Assembly (NCBI RefSeq): GCF_947487515.1
Contig: NZ_CANKWO010000003.1
Location: forward strand, 1-64,000
DNA: 64,000 bases
Direction of reading: 5' to 3'
Source: an uncultured Litoreibacter sp.
GTDB lineage: Bacteria > Pseudomonadota > Alphaproteobacteria > Rhodobacterales > Rhodobacteraceae
A program made the position numbers and the translations under genes. Below, piece after piece: positions 8,951-19,442 of this stretch; position 1 is the stretch's first letter; the number at the start of each line of letters is the position of its first letter. Below the pieces are notes generated by a model, which saw nothing but the letters and a program-made list of their open reading frames with translations, was not told the origin of the DNA and made no database searches.

Positions 8951-10285
8951 ATGATGTCGCAAAAATGGTTGGCCATGACGGCCAGTGATCTGGGTCGCGG
9001 AATTGAAGCAGGGGACATTGATCCTGTTTCCTTGACGGAGGTCTATCTAGAAGCGGCGCGGGCGCACCAGTTTCGGGATCGGATTTATGCGCGCCTAACC
9101 GAAGATCGCGCCCGAGCCGAGGCGCTTGCCGCACAGGAACGCGCGTCGCTGGGGCAACGTCGCGGGCTGCTGGATGGTGTTCCGATATCATGGAAAGACC
9201 TGTTCGACACCGCGGGGGTCGCAACCGAAGCAGGGTCGGGGTTGCTGAAAGGGCGCGTCCCTGATGCCGATGCTCAGGTGCTTGTAAATGCGACATCGGC
9301 TGGCATGGTGTGCCTTGGAAAAACGCATATGTCGGAATTGGCTTTTTCCGGCCTAGGGTTGAACCCCACAACGGCCACTTCGCCCTGTGTGAATGACGTT
9401 GAGGCGGTTTCGGGCGGGTCTTCGTCTGGGGCTGCGACATCAGTGGCGTTCGGTCTGGCTGCGGCTGGAATTGGCTCTGACACGGGGGGATCAGTGCGTA
9501 TTCCGGCGGCTTGGAATGATTTGGTGGGGCTGAAAACCACTATTGGTCGCCTATCTGTGGAGGGGACGGTCCCGCTGTGCAGCCGGTTTGACACGGTGGG
9601 CCCTTTGGCGCGTTCAGTGGAGGACGCGGCCCATATTTTGGCGGCGATCGAAGGCGGTAAAACGGCTGACCTGCGGGGCGCGTCTCTGGACGGTGCCCGC
9701 CTGATGATCCTCGACACAGTCGCATTTGATGACATCCGTCCAGAGCCGCGGGCGGGGTTCAACAGTGCCGTAGAGCGATTGAAGGCGGCTGGCGCGCAGA
9801 TTGAGCGCCAAGAAGCCCCAGAAATTGCCGAAGCTCTTCCTTTGTCAGGTATTCTATTCGCTTCAGAGGCTTACGGCATCTGGAAAGACGAAATTGAAGC
9901 CAATCCTAGTGCCATGTTTGCCGAGATACTTGAACGCTTTCGGTCCGGAGCGAATGTCTCTGCGCCGGATTACATTGCAGGTTGGCGGAAGTTGGAGGCG
10001 CTTCAGCGGGTGTGGAATGACCGCATTGCCCAATATGATGCCGTCATTCTGCCAACCTCTCCGATTTTGCCGCCGAACACAGAGCGCTTGATGACGGATA
10101 GCGAATACTACGTGACCGAAAATCTTCTGGCGCTGCGAAACACTCGTGTCGGGAACCTAATGGGGTCCGCTGGCATCACCTTGCCCACTGGCTTGCCATC
10201 AACAGGGATCATGTTTCTTGGGGCGCCACAGTCTGAAGAACATTTGTTGCGACTTTGCTCAGCGGCCGAGGCCGCATTGGCGTGA
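8951..10285 (+). CDS. Amidase (amidase-signature family)
   Basis: A 444-residue amidase-signature hydrolase. The Ser-cisSer-Lys triad is visible: Lys in PISWKDLFDTAG, cis-Ser in SGGSSSGAA, and the nucleophile Ser in GSDTGGSVRIPAAW. It has the length and order of GatA-like amidases, but no gatB or gatC is nearby and it lacks distinctive GatA features, so a catabolic or detoxifying amidase is more likely; the substrate is unknown. Two ATGs stand in tandem (8951 and 8954); the AAGGA at 8942 suits the second slightly better. Confidence 0.87.
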   Translation: MMSQKWLAMTASDLGRGIEAGDIDPVSLTEVYLEAARAHQFRDRIYARLTEDRARAEALAAQERASLGQRRGLLDGVPISWKDLFDTAGVATEAGSGLLKGRVPDADAQVLVNATSAGMVCLGKTHMSELAFSGLGLNPTTATSPCVNDVEAVSGGSSSGAATSVAFGLAAAGIGSDTGGSVRIPAAWNDLVGLKTTIGRLSVEGTVPLCSRFDTVGPLARSVEDAAHILAAIEGGKTADLRGASLDGARLMILDTVAFDDIRPEPRAGFNSAVERLKAAGAQIERQEAPEIAEALPLSGILFASEAYGIWKDEIEANPSAMFAEILERFRSGANVSAPDYIAGWRKLEALQRVWNDRIAQYDAVILPTSPILPPNTERLMTDSEYYVTENLLALRNTRVGNLMGSAGITLPTGLPSTGIMFLGAPQSEEHLLRLCSAAEAALA

Positions 10286-10425
10286 TGGGCCAAAAAGTCA
10301 CAGGGGTGTAACCAGAATGCTGAAATTACGGTCCTTTTTCTGGACCATGGAGGCTGCATTGGGGTAGCTTAGGGATAACGGGGCAATAATGATCCCGATC
10401 CTTGAGGCAGTAAAAGTAGGTCCCA

Positions 10426-11598
10426 ATGACCTTTCCAGAGCGGTTTTCGAACCTGCCACCATATGCATTTCCGCGTTTGCGGTCGCTTCTCGCTGGTCTA
10501 GAGCCGGGCGGGGTGCCTGTGGATATGACTATCGGATCGCCTCAACACGCGTTTCCGGAATGGATTTCAGAGATCATTTCCAAGAATGCCGCTGGATTTG
10601 GCGGTTATCCGCCGAATGATGGCGCGCCGGAATTACGTGCGGCCATCGCGGCCTGGATCGGACGTCGCTATGATGTGAGCGTCGACTTCGAGACCCAAAT
10701 CCTAGCGCTGAATGGGACACGCGAAGGTCTGTTCAACGCTGCTGTGGCCCTGAGCCCAGAAGAAAAGAACGGGAAACCGGTCGTATTGATGCCGAACCCG
10801 TTTTACCAAGTTTACGCCGTGGCCTCCCTGACGGCGGGGGCTGAGCCGGTTTATGTGCCTGCCACATTCGAAACAGGCTACCTGCCTGATTTCGCAGGCT
10901 TGCCTGAAGATGTGTTGAATCGCACCACGGTAGCCTACCTGTGTTCGCCTTCCAACCCGCAAGGGGCGGTCGCGACGCTAGAGTATTGGCAAGATCTGCT
11001 GGCCTTGGCTGATAAGTATGACTTCAAGATTTTTGCCGATGAATGCTATTCGGAAATCTATCGTACTATGGCCCCGACAGGTGCGCTAACGGCTTCGAAA
11101 GGCCATGATCCTGAAAGGGTCGTTCTGTTTAATTCGCTGTCCAAGCGGTCGAACCTTGCGGGGCTAAGGTCCGGTTTTGCGGCCAGTGGCCCAGAGAATA
11201 TGAAACGCCTGAAAGCCTTGCGTGCCTACGCAGGGGCGCCCTTGTCGTTGCCCTTGCAACGTGCGGCGGAACAGGTTTGGGCCGACGAAGATCACGTCGA
11301 AGCCAACCGCGCCCTCTACCGCGAAAAATTGGATTTCAGTGATACGGTCTTTGGCGATGTTGCAGGCTACAAGTCTCCCGAAGCGGGGTTCTTCTTGTGG
11401 CTTCCAGTCAAAGACGGCGAAGAGGCAACAAAGGAGCTGTGGACCAGCGCGGGCGTCAAAGTTTTGCCCGGCGCATATCTGGGCCGCGACTACATGGGGT
11501 CAAACCCTGGTACAAAATATATCCGGGTGGCCTTGGTCGCCCCAATGAACGAATTGCAGCCGGGGTTAACCCGCCTCAAGAGCTGCATCTACGGTTGA
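10426..11598 (+). CDS. PLP-dependent class I/II aminotransferase (DapC-like)
   Basis: A 390-residue fold-type I aminotransferase. The PLP lysine is in [25 protein letters not shown] and [10 protein letters not shown] supply the Asn and Asp that hold the cofactor. The N-terminus ([19 protein letters not shown]...DMTIGSPQH) resembles the N-succinyldiaminopimelate aminotransferase (DapC) branch, which would place it in lysine and peptidoglycan precursor synthesis. The exact substrate is an inference. It ends 16 bases before ftsK, with which it is probably co-transcribed. Confidence 0.82.
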   Translation: MTFPERFSNLPPYAFPRLRSLLAGLEPGGVPVDMTIGSPQHAFPEWISEIISKNAAGFGGYPPNDGAPELRAAIAAWIGRRYDVSVDFETQILALNGTREGLFNAAVALSPEEKNGKPVVLMPNPFYQVYAVASLTAGAEPVYVPATFETGYLPDFAGLPEDVLNRTTVAYLCSPSNPQGAVATLEYWQDLLALADKYDFKIFADECYSEIYRTMAPTGALTASKGHDPERVVLFNSLSKRSNLAGLRSGFAASGPENMKRLKALRAYAGAPLSLPLQRAAEQVWADEDHVEANRALYREKLDFSDTVFGDVAGYKSPEAGFFLWLPVKDGEEATKELWTSAGVKVLPGAYLGRDYMGSNPGTKYIRVALVAPMNELQPGLTRLKSCIYG

Positions 11599-11614
11599 AG
11601 GTGAGGAAGTAGTT

Positions 11615-14440
11615 ATGGCGTATCAAGCAAGGCCACGCGATCCGTTTTTGGACAGCGACATGCAAGCAGCGATCGAGAAGCGGGGCAAAGAGCTCTTTGG
11701 CTTCGGGCTGCTGGCTGTTGGCATCTTGGTGACCATGTTGCTGCTCTCTTATGTGCCGGAAGACCCAAGCTGGATGTCCGCCACGGATGAGCCGGCTAAA
11801 AACTGGTTGGGCCGCTATGGCGCGTATCTTGCAAGCCCGTTGTTCATCATCGTTGGGTTCGGTGCATGGGCAATTTCATTTATTACCGTCGTCTGGGGGC
11901 TTCGTTTTGTGATGCACCGCGGCGAAGACCGCGCTTTGGGCCGCTTGATGTTCGCGCCCTTGGCGATTGCATTGGCCTCTGTTTATGCCTCTACCCATGT
12001 TCCCGTCAGCGAATGGACGCATTCGTTTGGGCTTGGCGGATTGTTCGGTGACACCGTTTTGGGCGCGATTCTTGGCGTTGCCCCGATCAGCGCGACCTTT
12101 GGGCTTAAGGTATTGGCGTTCTTTGTTTTCTTTGGCCTGATCTTCTTGTCATTGTTTGTTTTGGGCTTTGATCGGTCTGAAATTACATCTGTTACACGGT
12201 TTATGTTGATCGGCGTAATCCTGACCTACGCCAGCATCATGAAGCTGCTGGGCAGCACCGGTAAGGGGGCCGTATTTGCGGCCTCTAAGGCAAATGAATT
12301 GCGGGTTAAGCGGAAAGAAGCCCGCCTAACTGCGGCGGCGGTTGAAACTTATGCTGACGAAGAACCTATCGCAGGTCCGGCTCTGCGCCGCGCTCCGATT
12401 GTGCACTCCCAGCAACCTGCCATGGAGCCACAGATCGACATTGACCAACCCGTTGCAAAACCAAGTCTTCTGGCGCGCCTTCCAGGGTTGAAGCCCCGCG
12501 AGTCGGAACTGGCATATGATGATGAACCGGCGGTTATTCACGACGACGTGGATCCCGATGATCGCATTAAGTCAAAAATCTCTGACGTGATTAAGAACCG
12601 TGGTCGCCGGACCAAGCCTTTGGAATACACCGAAGAGCCAGTTGGCCGCCCTGAACCACAATTGACCCGTGGCCGTGGCCCTGAACCGCTGCGCATAGAG
12701 CCGGTTTTGCGTGAGGCGCCCCAGCCCGACTATATGCATGATGACGAGCTAATAGAGCCTGTATCGGAGCCAATGCCCGAAATGCCTGCCGTCGCTCCGC
12801 CTATGGCGCGTGTGAATGCGCCTTTGACGAAACCAGTCGTCCAGCAACCGGTGCGCAAGCCGATTGCCCCATCGAAACGTGCCGCTGCAGAAGCGCAGCC
12901 CGCATTGCAATTCGAGGACAAAGCATCCGAATTCGAACTCCCACCGCTGAGCTTGTTGACCAGTGAAGCCACGGTAGAGCGCCATATCCTCAGCGACGAG
13001 GCCTTGGAAGAAAACGCACGCATGCTGGAAGCGGTACTCGATGACTACGGCGTGAAAGGCGAAATCGTGTCTGTGCGTCCAGGCCCTGTTGTCACCATGT
13101 ACGAATTGGAACCGGCACCCGGTTTGAAGGCCTCTCGCGTAATCGGCCTGTCGGACGATATTGCGCGTTCCATGTCGGCTTTGTCTGCGCGTGTGTCTAC
13201 GGTTCCTGGCCGAACAGTGATTGGGATCGAACTTCCAAATGAAAAGCGCGAAATGGTCGTTCTGCGCGAAATCCTCTCGGCCCGCGATTTTGGTGACGGC
13301 AATCAAAAGCTGCCACTGGCGTTGGGGAAAGACATTGGTGGTGATCCTATCGTGGCGAACCTTGCCAAGATGCCTCACCTGCTGATCGCCGGTACGACGG
13401 GGTCGGGTAAGTCTGTGGCGATCAACACGATGATCTTATCGCTGCTCTACAAGTTGACGCCGGAAGAGTGCCGCTTGATTATGATCGACCCTAAAATGCT
13501 GGAACTCAGCGTTTATGACGGCATTCCGCACCTGCTGTCTCCAGTTGTAACCGACCCTAAAAAGGCGGTTGTGGCCCTGAAATGGACCGTGGGCGAGATG
13601 GAAGAGCGCTACCGCAAAATGTCCAAAATGGGCGTTCGCAACATCGACGGCTACAACAGCCGCGTGAAAGATGCGCTGGCGAAAGGCGAGATGTTCTCGC
13701 GCACAGTTCAAACCGGTTTCGATGATGATACCGGCGAGCCGATCTTCGAGACCGAAGAATTCCAGCCCGAAACCATGCCCTATATCGTGGTTGTGGTCGA
13801 CGAGATGGCCGACCTGATGATGGTCGCAGGCAAAGAGATCGAAGCATGTATTCAGCGTTTGGCACAAATGGCACGTGCGTCGGGTATCCACCTGATCATG
13901 GCCACTCAGCGCCCGTCGGTTGACGTGATCACCGGTACGATCAAGGCCAACTTCCCCACAAGGATTTCGTTCCAAGTAACGTCGAAGATCGACTCGCGGA
14001 CAATCCTTGGTGAAATGGGTGCGGAGCAACTGCTGGGCATGGGCGATATGCTTTACATGGCTGGTGGCTCCAAAATCACACGTATTCACGGGCCATTCGT
14101 ATCTGATGAAGAGGTCGAAGAAATCGTGAACCACCTCAAGTCCTTTGGCCCGCCGACCTATATGTCTGGTGTGGTGGAAGGCCCGTCGGATGAAAAATCC
14201 AGCGACATTGATCAGGTTCTTGGGCTTGGAGGAAATACAGACGGTGAGGACGCGCTATATGACACGGCAGTTCAGATCGTCTTAAAGGACCGTAAGTGCT
14301 CCACATCCTACATCCAGCGCAAGCTTGCGATTGGCTACAACAAAGCCGCACGTCTTGTAGAGCAGATGGAAGATGAAGGCGTCGTCTCACCGGCCAATCA
14401 TGTCGGCAAGCGCGAGATCTTGGTGCCAGAGCAACACTAG
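11615..14440 (+). CDS. ftsK: DNA translocase FtsK
   Basis: A 941-residue septal DNA pump. There are four hydrophobic segments in the first 210 residues, a Pro/Glu-rich linker to about 440, and the RecA-like motor with Walker [11 protein letters not shown] (near 593-602) and Walker [15 protein letters not shown]. The C-terminal gamma winged helix (about 875-941) reads [22 protein letters not shown]. It resolves chromosome dimers at dif with XerCD during division. Adjacent lolA is a common alphaproteobacterial arrangement. Length is normal for Rhodobacteraceae FtsK. Confidence 0.96.
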   Translation: MAYQARPRDPFLDSDMQAAIEKRGKELFGFGLLAVGILVTMLLLSYVPEDPSWMSATDEPAKNWLGRYGAYLASPLFIIVGFGAWAISFITVVWGLRFVMHRGEDRALGRLMFAPLAIALASVYASTHVPVSEWTHSFGLGGLFGDTVLGAILGVAPISATFGLKVLAFFVFFGLIFLSLFVLGFDRSEITSVTRFMLIGVILTYASIMKLLGSTGKGAVFAASKANELRVKRKEARLTAAAVETYADEEPIAGPALRRAPIVHSQQPAMEPQIDIDQPVAKPSLLARLPGLKPRESELAYDDEPAVIHDDVDPDDRIKSKISDVIKNRGRRTKPLEYTEEPVGRPEPQLTRGRGPEPLRIEPVLREAPQPDYMHDDELIEPVSEPMPEMPAVAPPMARVNAPLTKPVVQQPVRKPIAPSKRAAAEAQPALQFEDKASEFELPPLSLLTSEATVERHILSDEALEENARMLEAVLDDYGVKGEIVSVRPGPVVTMYELEPAPGLKASRVIGLSDDIARSMSALSARVSTVPGRTVIGIELPNEKREMVVLREILSARDFGDGNQKLPLALGKDIGGDPIVANLAKMPHLLIAGTTGSGKSVAINTMILSLLYKLTPEECRLIMIDPKMLELSVYDGIPHLLSPVVTDPKKAVVALKWTVGEMEERYRKMSKMGVRNIDGYNSRVKDALAKGEMFSRTVQTGFDDDTGEPIFETEEFQPETMPYIVVVVDEMADLMMVAGKEIEACIQRLAQMARASGIHLIMATQRPSVDVITGTIKANFPTRISFQVTSKIDSRTILGEMGAEQLLGMGDMLYMAGGSKITRIHGPFVSDEEVEEIVNHLKSFGPPTYMSGVVEGPSDEKSSDIDQVLGLGGNTDGEDALYDTAVQIVLKDRKCSTSYIQRKLAIGYNKAARLVEQMEDEGVVSPANHVGKREILVPEQH

Positions 14441-14475
14441 ATCCTGCGCAATATTGCGCTGTGTTTCAGCTTCGT

Positions 14476-14515
14476 GAAGGGCCAAGGGTTTAAACCCCTC
14501 GGCCCTTCGCTTATT
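14476..14515 (+). terminator. Hairpin between ftsK and lolA, possible terminator or attenuator
   Basis: GAAGGGCC (14476-14483) pairs with GGCCCTTC (14501-14508), extended by AGGG/CCCT around one mismatch. The T-tract is weak (GCTTATTTT). It lies right in front of the lolA start and could reduce read-through from ftsK. Confidence 0.55.
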
Positions 14516-14523
14516 TTAAGAAC

Positions 14524-15129
14524 ATGATGATTAAACAATTGATCCTTGCCCCTGTTCTGTCGCTCGCTTTGGCGGTGCCAGCTATGGCCGAAAAGATTTC
14601 GCTTTCGCAAATCTCGAACTACCTCAACAGCTTTCAAACAGCGAAAGGGGACTTCACCCAGATCAACGAGGACGGCTCCGTCACGACCGGTGAAATCCTG
14701 ATCAAACGTCCGGGACGCGTACGTTTTGACTATGCTGCCCCAGACAACAGTCTTGTTATCGCAGGCGGTCAACAAGTCGCGGTGTTTGACCCGAAGTCAA
14801 ATGTGCCACCGCAGCAGTTTCCCCTGAAGCGCACGCCCCTGAACTTGATTTTGGCTAAGAATGTGAACTTCAATAAGTCCAACATGGTTGTAGGTCATCG
14901 TGATGACGGCACAGCAACCGTGGTGAAGGTACAAGACCCTAAACACCCAGAATACGGCAACATCCAGCTGAAGTTCACTTCAAATCCGGTGGAGCTGCGC
15001 CAATGGGTCATCACGAATGACGCGGGCGGTCAAACCACTGTGATTTTGGGAGAGCTTGAAAAGGGCGTGAAAATTGGCGCACGCCCCTTCAGTATTCCGC
15101 AGGAAATTCACGATAGGGGCCTGAACTAG
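14524..15129 (+). CDS. lolA: Outer-membrane lipoprotein carrier protein LolA
   Basis: A 201-residue periplasmic chaperone that ferries lipoproteins from LolCDE to the outer membrane. A signal peptide runs to about residue 22 (LSLALAVPAMA). The mature part shows the LolA pattern: SNYLNSFQTAKGDFTQINEDG, GEILIKRPGRVRFDYAAPDN, LAKNVNFN. Length is typical. The position directly after ftsK is conserved in related genomes. Confidence 0.92.
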   Translation: MMIKQLILAPVLSLALAVPAMAEKISLSQISNYLNSFQTAKGDFTQINEDGSVTTGEILIKRPGRVRFDYAAPDNSLVIAGGQQVAVFDPKSNVPPQQFPLKRTPLNLILAKNVNFNKSNMVVGHRDDGTATVVKVQDPKHPEYGNIQLKFTSNPVELRQWVITNDAGGQTTVILGELEKGVKIGARPFSIPQEIHDRGLN

Positions 15130-15133
15130 GCCC

Positions 15134-15718
15134 CTAAGCCTTTCCGCATCGGATAAGTTGGCTGCGATACATCTCGGATCGATCTGCAACGGCGCCCGAG
15201 ACGCGCACCAACCAAGCCTTCTTGTTGTATGATCCGCGCGCAAATCCGGTACGCCCTTCATGATAGGCAAGGTACTGGTTGCGCGCGTCATACTTCGAGA
15301 TGCCCAGCCGGTCCGAGCTGCCATCCATGTACCAGCCCATAAAATCAACAGCGTCGCTAAATCGATCCCGCTTGGCGCTAAACCGGCGTTGATCTTGCTG
15401 GTATTCCTTCCACGTTGCATCCAATGCCTGACTGAACCCAAATGCAGAGCTTTGACGCCCCATCGGAATAACCCCAATCGCATAGCGGAAGGGTGTGCGT
15501 GCATCGCTGACGAATTTACTTTCTTGATGGATAGTTGCCATCTGCACGTGAACGGGGATGCCCCATTTGCGCTGAACGGCCTTCATGCTCTTGAGCCAAC
15601 CCGACTTCTGCGACACAATTGAGCACGCGTTGTCCAAGTTTCTAGGTGGCTTGCCGCCACCACCGCCACATGCGGACACGAGTAGAACAAACGCTAACGC
15701 GGTGAATATTTTCTTCAT
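15134..15718 (-). CDS. Lytic transglycosylase-like lipoprotein
   Basis: A 194-residue lipoprotein. The lipobox LLVSAC puts the lipidated cysteine at residue 17, followed by a Gly-rich linker. The rest resembles an SLT lysozyme-like domain: QMATIHQESKF with the candidate catalytic Glu66, FGFSQALDATWKEYQ in place of the usual G-L-M-Q motif, and YLAYHEGRTGFARGSY. It would cleave peptidoglycan glycan strands from the membrane-anchored position. The gene is convergent with lolA, four bases apart. Confidence 0.82.
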   Translation of the reverse strand: MKKIFTALAFVLLVSACGGGGGKPPRNLDNACSIVSQKSGWLKSMKAVQRKWGIPVHVQMATIHQESKFVSDARTPFRYAIGVIPMGRQSSAFGFSQALDATWKEYQQDQRRFSAKRDRFSDAVDFMGWYMDGSSDRLGISKYDARNQYLAYHEGRTGFARGSYNKKAWLVRVSGAVADRSEMYRSQLIRCGKA

Positions 15719-15813
15719 GATACCTGCTCGCCTTGATTTGGGCTTTTGCCTTTTTGGCTTTGCTGAATCCTAGCGCAAAAGAAACATCCACGCAAATACC
15801 CCTGCGCCCCAAT

Positions 15814-16728
15814 TCAGATCAAAACCGCTAATGTGAGCGGGATGTAGCCAACGGATAACAAGGTCGAAACGACCACAAGGCCCGCAACAACATCGCTGTC
15901 GGCTTCGTATTTCACGGACAAAAGATAAGAAGTCACAGCGACCGGTGTGGACACTTGCAAAATCAGCACGGCCATCGGGACTGCAGGCAGATCAAACCAC
16001 TTCCCCGCGATAATCGCGGCCCCTATGCAGATGCCAACCTTGAAAGCCGAGACCATCAGGGCCTTGCTGATGCCCGCCGGTTTCAAACGGGCGACGGCCA
16101 CTCCGAGGGTGATCAGCATCATCGGAATTGCCATTTGCCCGACGAGGTCGATCGTATTGGTTAAGAAGCGCGGGGTTTCCCAGTCCATGACCAAAAATAC
16201 CGCGCCCAATATAGTTGCGCCGACCAAAGGCTCTTTGATGACTTTCGTTAAGGACCCGCCCCCAGAGACCAGCCAAACCCCAAATGTGAATGACAAAATG
16301 GCCATGATCGCGAAAACAACGACGGCGAACCCTAGTCCTTCTTGGCCAAATGCAAACAGAGCAAGGGGCAAGCCCAAATTCCCCGTATTCCCGAAAATCA
16401 AAGGGGCGAGATAGGTGCGGCTGTCCATAGAACCAAATCGTACAACCACAAAACTTGCAATGGTTACAATGCCATAAGCAGTAATCGTCGCCAAAGAAAT
16501 CGCTGTCAAAGCATCAGGGGAAATTTCTGTTCTCATCAGCGCTGAGAATATCAAACAGGGCACTGAAAGTGTCATTGCAAGTCGGGTAACGAATTCTATG
16601 CGGTAGTCAAAACCCAGTTTGACCCATGTAAATCCGATTGCAGCAAGGATGAAAACTGGGGCTACGATTTCTATGACCGTGGAGAATATGTTCACAAACT
16701 GTTTCCCCGAAAATAGGCGCCCATTCAT
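15814..16728 (-). CDS. AEC-family transporter (auxin efflux carrier type)
   Basis: A 304-residue inner membrane protein with about ten hydrophobic segments in two halves. LIFGNTGNLGLPLALFAFG is the conserved N-P/N-G region of the AEC (auxin efflux carrier, malonate/malate permease) family. The substrate is unknown, perhaps a small organic acid. The frame reaches 16776, but AGAGAGG seven bases before the ATG at 16728 fixes the start there. It is divergent from hspQ, sharing a 52-base gap. Confidence 0.85.
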   Translation of the reverse strand: MNGRLFSGKQFVNIFSTVIEIVAPVFILAAIGFTWVKLGFDYRIEFVTRLAMTLSVPCLIFSALMRTEISPDALTAISLATITAYGIVTIASFVVVRFGSMDSRTYLAPLIFGNTGNLGLPLALFAFGQEGLGFAVVVFAIMAILSFTFGVWLVSGGGSLTKVIKEPLVGATILGAVFLVMDWETPRFLTNTIDLVGQMAIPMMLITLGVAVARLKPAGISKALMVSAFKVGICIGAAIIAGKWFDLPAVPMAVLILQVSTPVAVTSYLLSVKYEADSDVVAGLVVVSTLLSVGYIPLTLAVLI

Positions 16729-16780
16729 GGACAAACCTCTCTGAGTAGGTCTATCTACAGAGGGTAGAGGTTGCAATGTT

Positions 16781-17110
16781 ATGCTTAAAACTCAGGCGAA
16801 GTTCACACTGGGCCAGATAGTGCGCCACAAGAAACACCCCTTCAGAGGGGTGATTTTTGACGTGGACGCAGAGTTCTCCAATACCGAAGAATGGTATGAC
16901 AATATCCCGAAGGATAGCCGTCCGCACCGCGATCAACCGTTCTATCACCTGTTGGCCGAAAATGACGAAAGCTACTATGTGGCCTATGTTTCCGAGCAGA
17001 ACTTGGCCGCTGATATGACCGGAGAGCCAATTGACCATCCCGATCTGGAAGCGATGTTCGGTGACTACGACGGCCGTGGGAAATACCCGCTACAGTTCGA
17101 CTTCAATTAA
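16781..17110 (+). CDS. hspQ: Heat-shock protein HspQ (YccV-like)
   Basis: A 109-residue protein of the HspQ/YccV family: FTLGQIVRHKKHPFRGVIFDVDAEF at the N-terminus, then QPFYHLLAENDESYYVAYVSEQNL. E. coli HspQ binds hemimethylated DNA and acts as a specificity factor for Lon protease. AGAGG lies ten bases before the ATG. Its stop codon overlaps that of the convergent gamma-glutamyltransferase gene by four bases (TTAA). Confidence 0.92.
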   Translation: MLKTQAKFTLGQIVRHKKHPFRGVIFDVDAEFSNTEEWYDNIPKDSRPHRDQPFYHLLAENDESYYVAYVSEQNLAADMTGEPIDHPDLEAMFGDYDGRGKYPLQFDFN

Positions 17111-18687
17111 TACCCCAAGGCGCAGCCGTCTTTTCGAGGATCAGAGGCGCCATGAAGAACGCCTGTTTCACGATCAATATAGATAGCCTGCGCGCCACCG
17201 ATGGGTCCGTCCGGCGTGACAACCGCATGCCCTAGGTCAGCCAGTTCTTGGCGAACACTCTGGGAATATCCGCGCTCTACTCGCAGCTCACCCTCATCAG
17301 AGAAACTGCGCGGCGCGTCGATGGCGGCTTGGGGATGCATGTCAAAATCTACAAGATTGCTTACAAATCGTGCATGCCCGTTGGGCTGATAGGCACCCCC
17401 CATGACACCAAAGGGCATGATGACTTCGCCGCCGCGACGCAACAAACCAGGAATGATCGTGTGCATCGGGCGTTTGCCACCGGCCGCCTCGTTTGGGTGA
17501 CCTTTTTCCAAGGTAAAGCCGCAACCGCGGTTTTGAAACAATATGCCAAATTTGTCGGACGCGAGGCCTGACCCGAAGCTATGAAAGATCGAGTATATCA
17601 ACGAAACCGACATCAGGTCTTTGTCGACGACCGTAATATAGACGGTGTCTTTGTGCACTTGTTCTGACAATGACGCAGGAGGGGCCAAGGCTTTTTTCGG
17701 GTCGATCAAATCGGCAAGCCGTTTGGCCGTTTCAGATGCAAGCATGCCATCGACGCCTGTGCTGTGGGCTTCATCAGCGATGAATGTGTTGCGTGCGGCA
17801 TAAGCCAGTTTCGCGGCTTCGGCCTCGACATGCGCACGCAGTGAACCGAAGGGGTCCATCGAGGGCAGATCGAAGTGTTTTAAGATGTTGTTCATCAAGA
17901 TCGCTGTCGCACCTTGCCCGTTTGGCGGGTGCTCTACCAATTCGGTTCCTTTGTAGTCAGCGGATATCGGCTGGGTGTATTCACAGGTCGTTGCCGCAAA
18001 ATCATCCAAGGTGTGATGACCGCCCGCCGCCTTCAAAGAGGAAACCATATCGTCTGCGACCTCCCCTTCATAAAAGCCGGCGCGCCCGAATTGCGATATG
18101 CGGCGCAACACTTCTGCCTGCTGCGGGGATCGAAACAGCTGTCCGGCCTTGGGGGGCTTCCCACCAAATAGATAGTACTGAGCAGCGGCACCCTTCGGGA
18201 CGGATTTCGCAAGGTCCCAGTCAAAACTAGTGCGCGGTGCCACGGGAACACCGGTCTCGGCGTAGTAGATGGCAGGTGCCAGCGCGGCCCTCAGGCCAAG
18301 TTTTCCGTGATCCTTGCTTAACCGACAGAAGGCATCAACCGCACCTGGAAGCGTGATTGCGTCAGCTGTATCTTTCGGGATCGCGTTTAGCCCACGGGCG
18401 CGCAGCTTTGCCGCCGACATCGCTTTTGGCGCTCGGCCGGATCCGTTCAATGCAATCGCTTCTGATTCTCCGGATTTTTGCAGCAAAACAAAGCAATCGC
18501 CGCCAATTCCGGTCATTTGTGGTTCACAAATCCCCAGCAACACGGCCCCTGCTATGGCAGCGTCGACAGCGTTTCCGCCAGCTTCCAGCATTTGCACCGC
18601 AACTTTCGCCGCCAGCGGGTGCGACGTCGCGCACATACCATTGGTGGCAAGCACCGTGGAGCGCCCAGGGAGTTGAAAATCACGCAT
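17107..18687 (-). CDS. ggt: Gamma-glutamyltransferase family protein
   Basis: A 526-residue Ntn-hydrolase of the gamma-glutamyltranspeptidase family. The N-terminal part shows ATSHPLAAKVAVQMLEAGGN and GIGGDCFVLL; the processing site and nucleophile Thr is the first residue of TVYITVVDKD, where the family usually has TTHxSVVD. The His of that motif is replaced by Tyr, so it belongs to a divergent branch and may act on other gamma-glutamyl or acyl amides. No signal peptide is seen. Start at 18687 is preferred over 18756 because AAAGG precedes it. Most members self-cleave into two subunits. Confidence 0.85.
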   Translation of the reverse strand: MRDFQLPGRSTVLATNGMCATSHPLAAKVAVQMLEAGGNAVDAAIAGAVLLGICEPQMTGIGGDCFVLLQKSGESEAIALNGSGRAPKAMSAAKLRARGLNAIPKDTADAITLPGAVDAFCRLSKDHGKLGLRAALAPAIYYAETGVPVAPRTSFDWDLAKSVPKGAAAQYYLFGGKPPKAGQLFRSPQQAEVLRRISQFGRAGFYEGEVADDMVSSLKAAGGHHTLDDFAATTCEYTQPISADYKGTELVEHPPNGQGATAILMNNILKHFDLPSMDPFGSLRAHVEAEAAKLAYAARNTFIADEAHSTGVDGMLASETAKRLADLIDPKKALAPPASLSEQVHKDTVYITVVDKDLMSVSLIYSIFHSFGSGLASDKFGILFQNRGCGFTLEKGHPNEAAGGKRPMHTIIPGLLRRGGEVIMPFGVMGGAYQPNGHARFVSNLVDFDMHPQAAIDAPRSFSDEGELRVERGYSQSVRQELADLGHAVVTPDGPIGGAQAIYIDRETGVLHGASDPRKDGCALGY

Positions 18688-18783
18688 GTGGAGGCCTTTC
18701 GAATTCCGATGATCGCAACGATAGGTAGGAATTCGGGAAAGTCTACTAACGATCACGCCTGTTCGAGTTAGGGGGAGTTAGTC

Positions 18784-18829
18784 CTCGGCGTCACGCATCT
18801 GGGTGGGGGCTGATGAACGTGACGCCGAG
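18784..18829. repeat. 12-bp perfect inverted repeat with 22-base loop
   Basis: CTCGGCGTCACG (18784-18795) is the exact reverse complement of CGTGACGCCGAG (18818-18829). It stands in the 272-base gap between two minus-strand units (rbaVW, ending at 18960, and ggt, starting at 18687). No T-tract follows on either strand, so a simple intrinsic terminator is not supported; it may be an RNA structure or an operator. Nothing else is recognisable in this gap. Confidence 0.7.
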
Positions 18830-18959
18830 TGAAGCTCTGCAGCTACAAGCAAAATTTCACATTCAAATGAGGCAACTGCATGGACGAAGTTGGACATTTT
18901 CGAGAAGAAGAAAGCCCCTACCTTGACCTTTCACGAGCGCATTTTGCGCTTCGCCAGAG

Positions 18960-19442
18960 TTACAGCGCGGGTTCTTGATTGGTTGGGATTTGCACGCAAA
19001 AGATGTTTTGCGTAGGGGCGCGGCGATACTCCATGTGGGAAGATAGGCTGCGGATGAAAAACCATCCGAATCCGCCTTCAGGAAGGTCGTCGATTTCCAC
19101 GGTGGTGTCTTCCAATTCTGTTTCCGGCGGCGCTAAGCCAGGCATAGGAATACCATGATCCCGCGATTCAATTGATATCATGTCGTCAGTACAAAGCACT
19201 GAAATCAGGATATCCCCCAAATTTGAATTCTCGTAGCCGTGTTCAGCAATGTTGTTCAGCACTTCGGCCAGTACAATTTCTGTGCCGATAAAGCCTTCTG
19301 ACTGGGCTGGGAATTCTTGCCGGAGGCGACCCATGATTTCCACCACTGCGTCGCGTATGGAAAGCGGATCCGCGTTGATAGTGTCTTCGTAGTGAAGACG
19401 TGGCGCACCATATACCAAGGGTGATTGGGCCAAGTTGTTCAC
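18960..19442 (-). CDS. rbaW: RbaW-like anti-sigma/serine kinase (RsbW family)
   Basis: A 160-residue GHKL ATPase of the RsbW/SpoIIAB type. The ATP-binding N-box is EIVLAEVLNNIAEHGYEN, the G1 box is SRDHGIPMPG and the G2 region is EGGFGWFFIRSL. Together with the adjacent STAS protein it matches RbaV/RbaW of Rhodobacter capsulatus, a partner-switching module that affects gene transfer agent production and stationary-phase survival; the kinase phosphorylates its antagonist and binds a regulator. It overlaps the STAS gene by four bases (ATGA). The Rba names rest on recalled family knowledge. Confidence 0.82.
   Translation of the reverse strand: MNNLAQSPLVYGAPRLHYEDTINADPLSIRDAVVEIMGRLRQEFPAQSEGFIGTEIVLAEVLNNIAEHGYENSNLGDILISVLCTDDMISIESRDHGIPMPGLAPPETELEDTTVEIDDLPEGGFGWFFIRSLSSHMEYRRAPTQNIFCVQIPTNQEPAL

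Noticed and set aside
18880-18978. 32-codon frame (MDEVGHFREEES...) with a GAGG in front
   Set aside because: Too short, overlaps the end of the opposite rbaW gene, and resembles nothing known.
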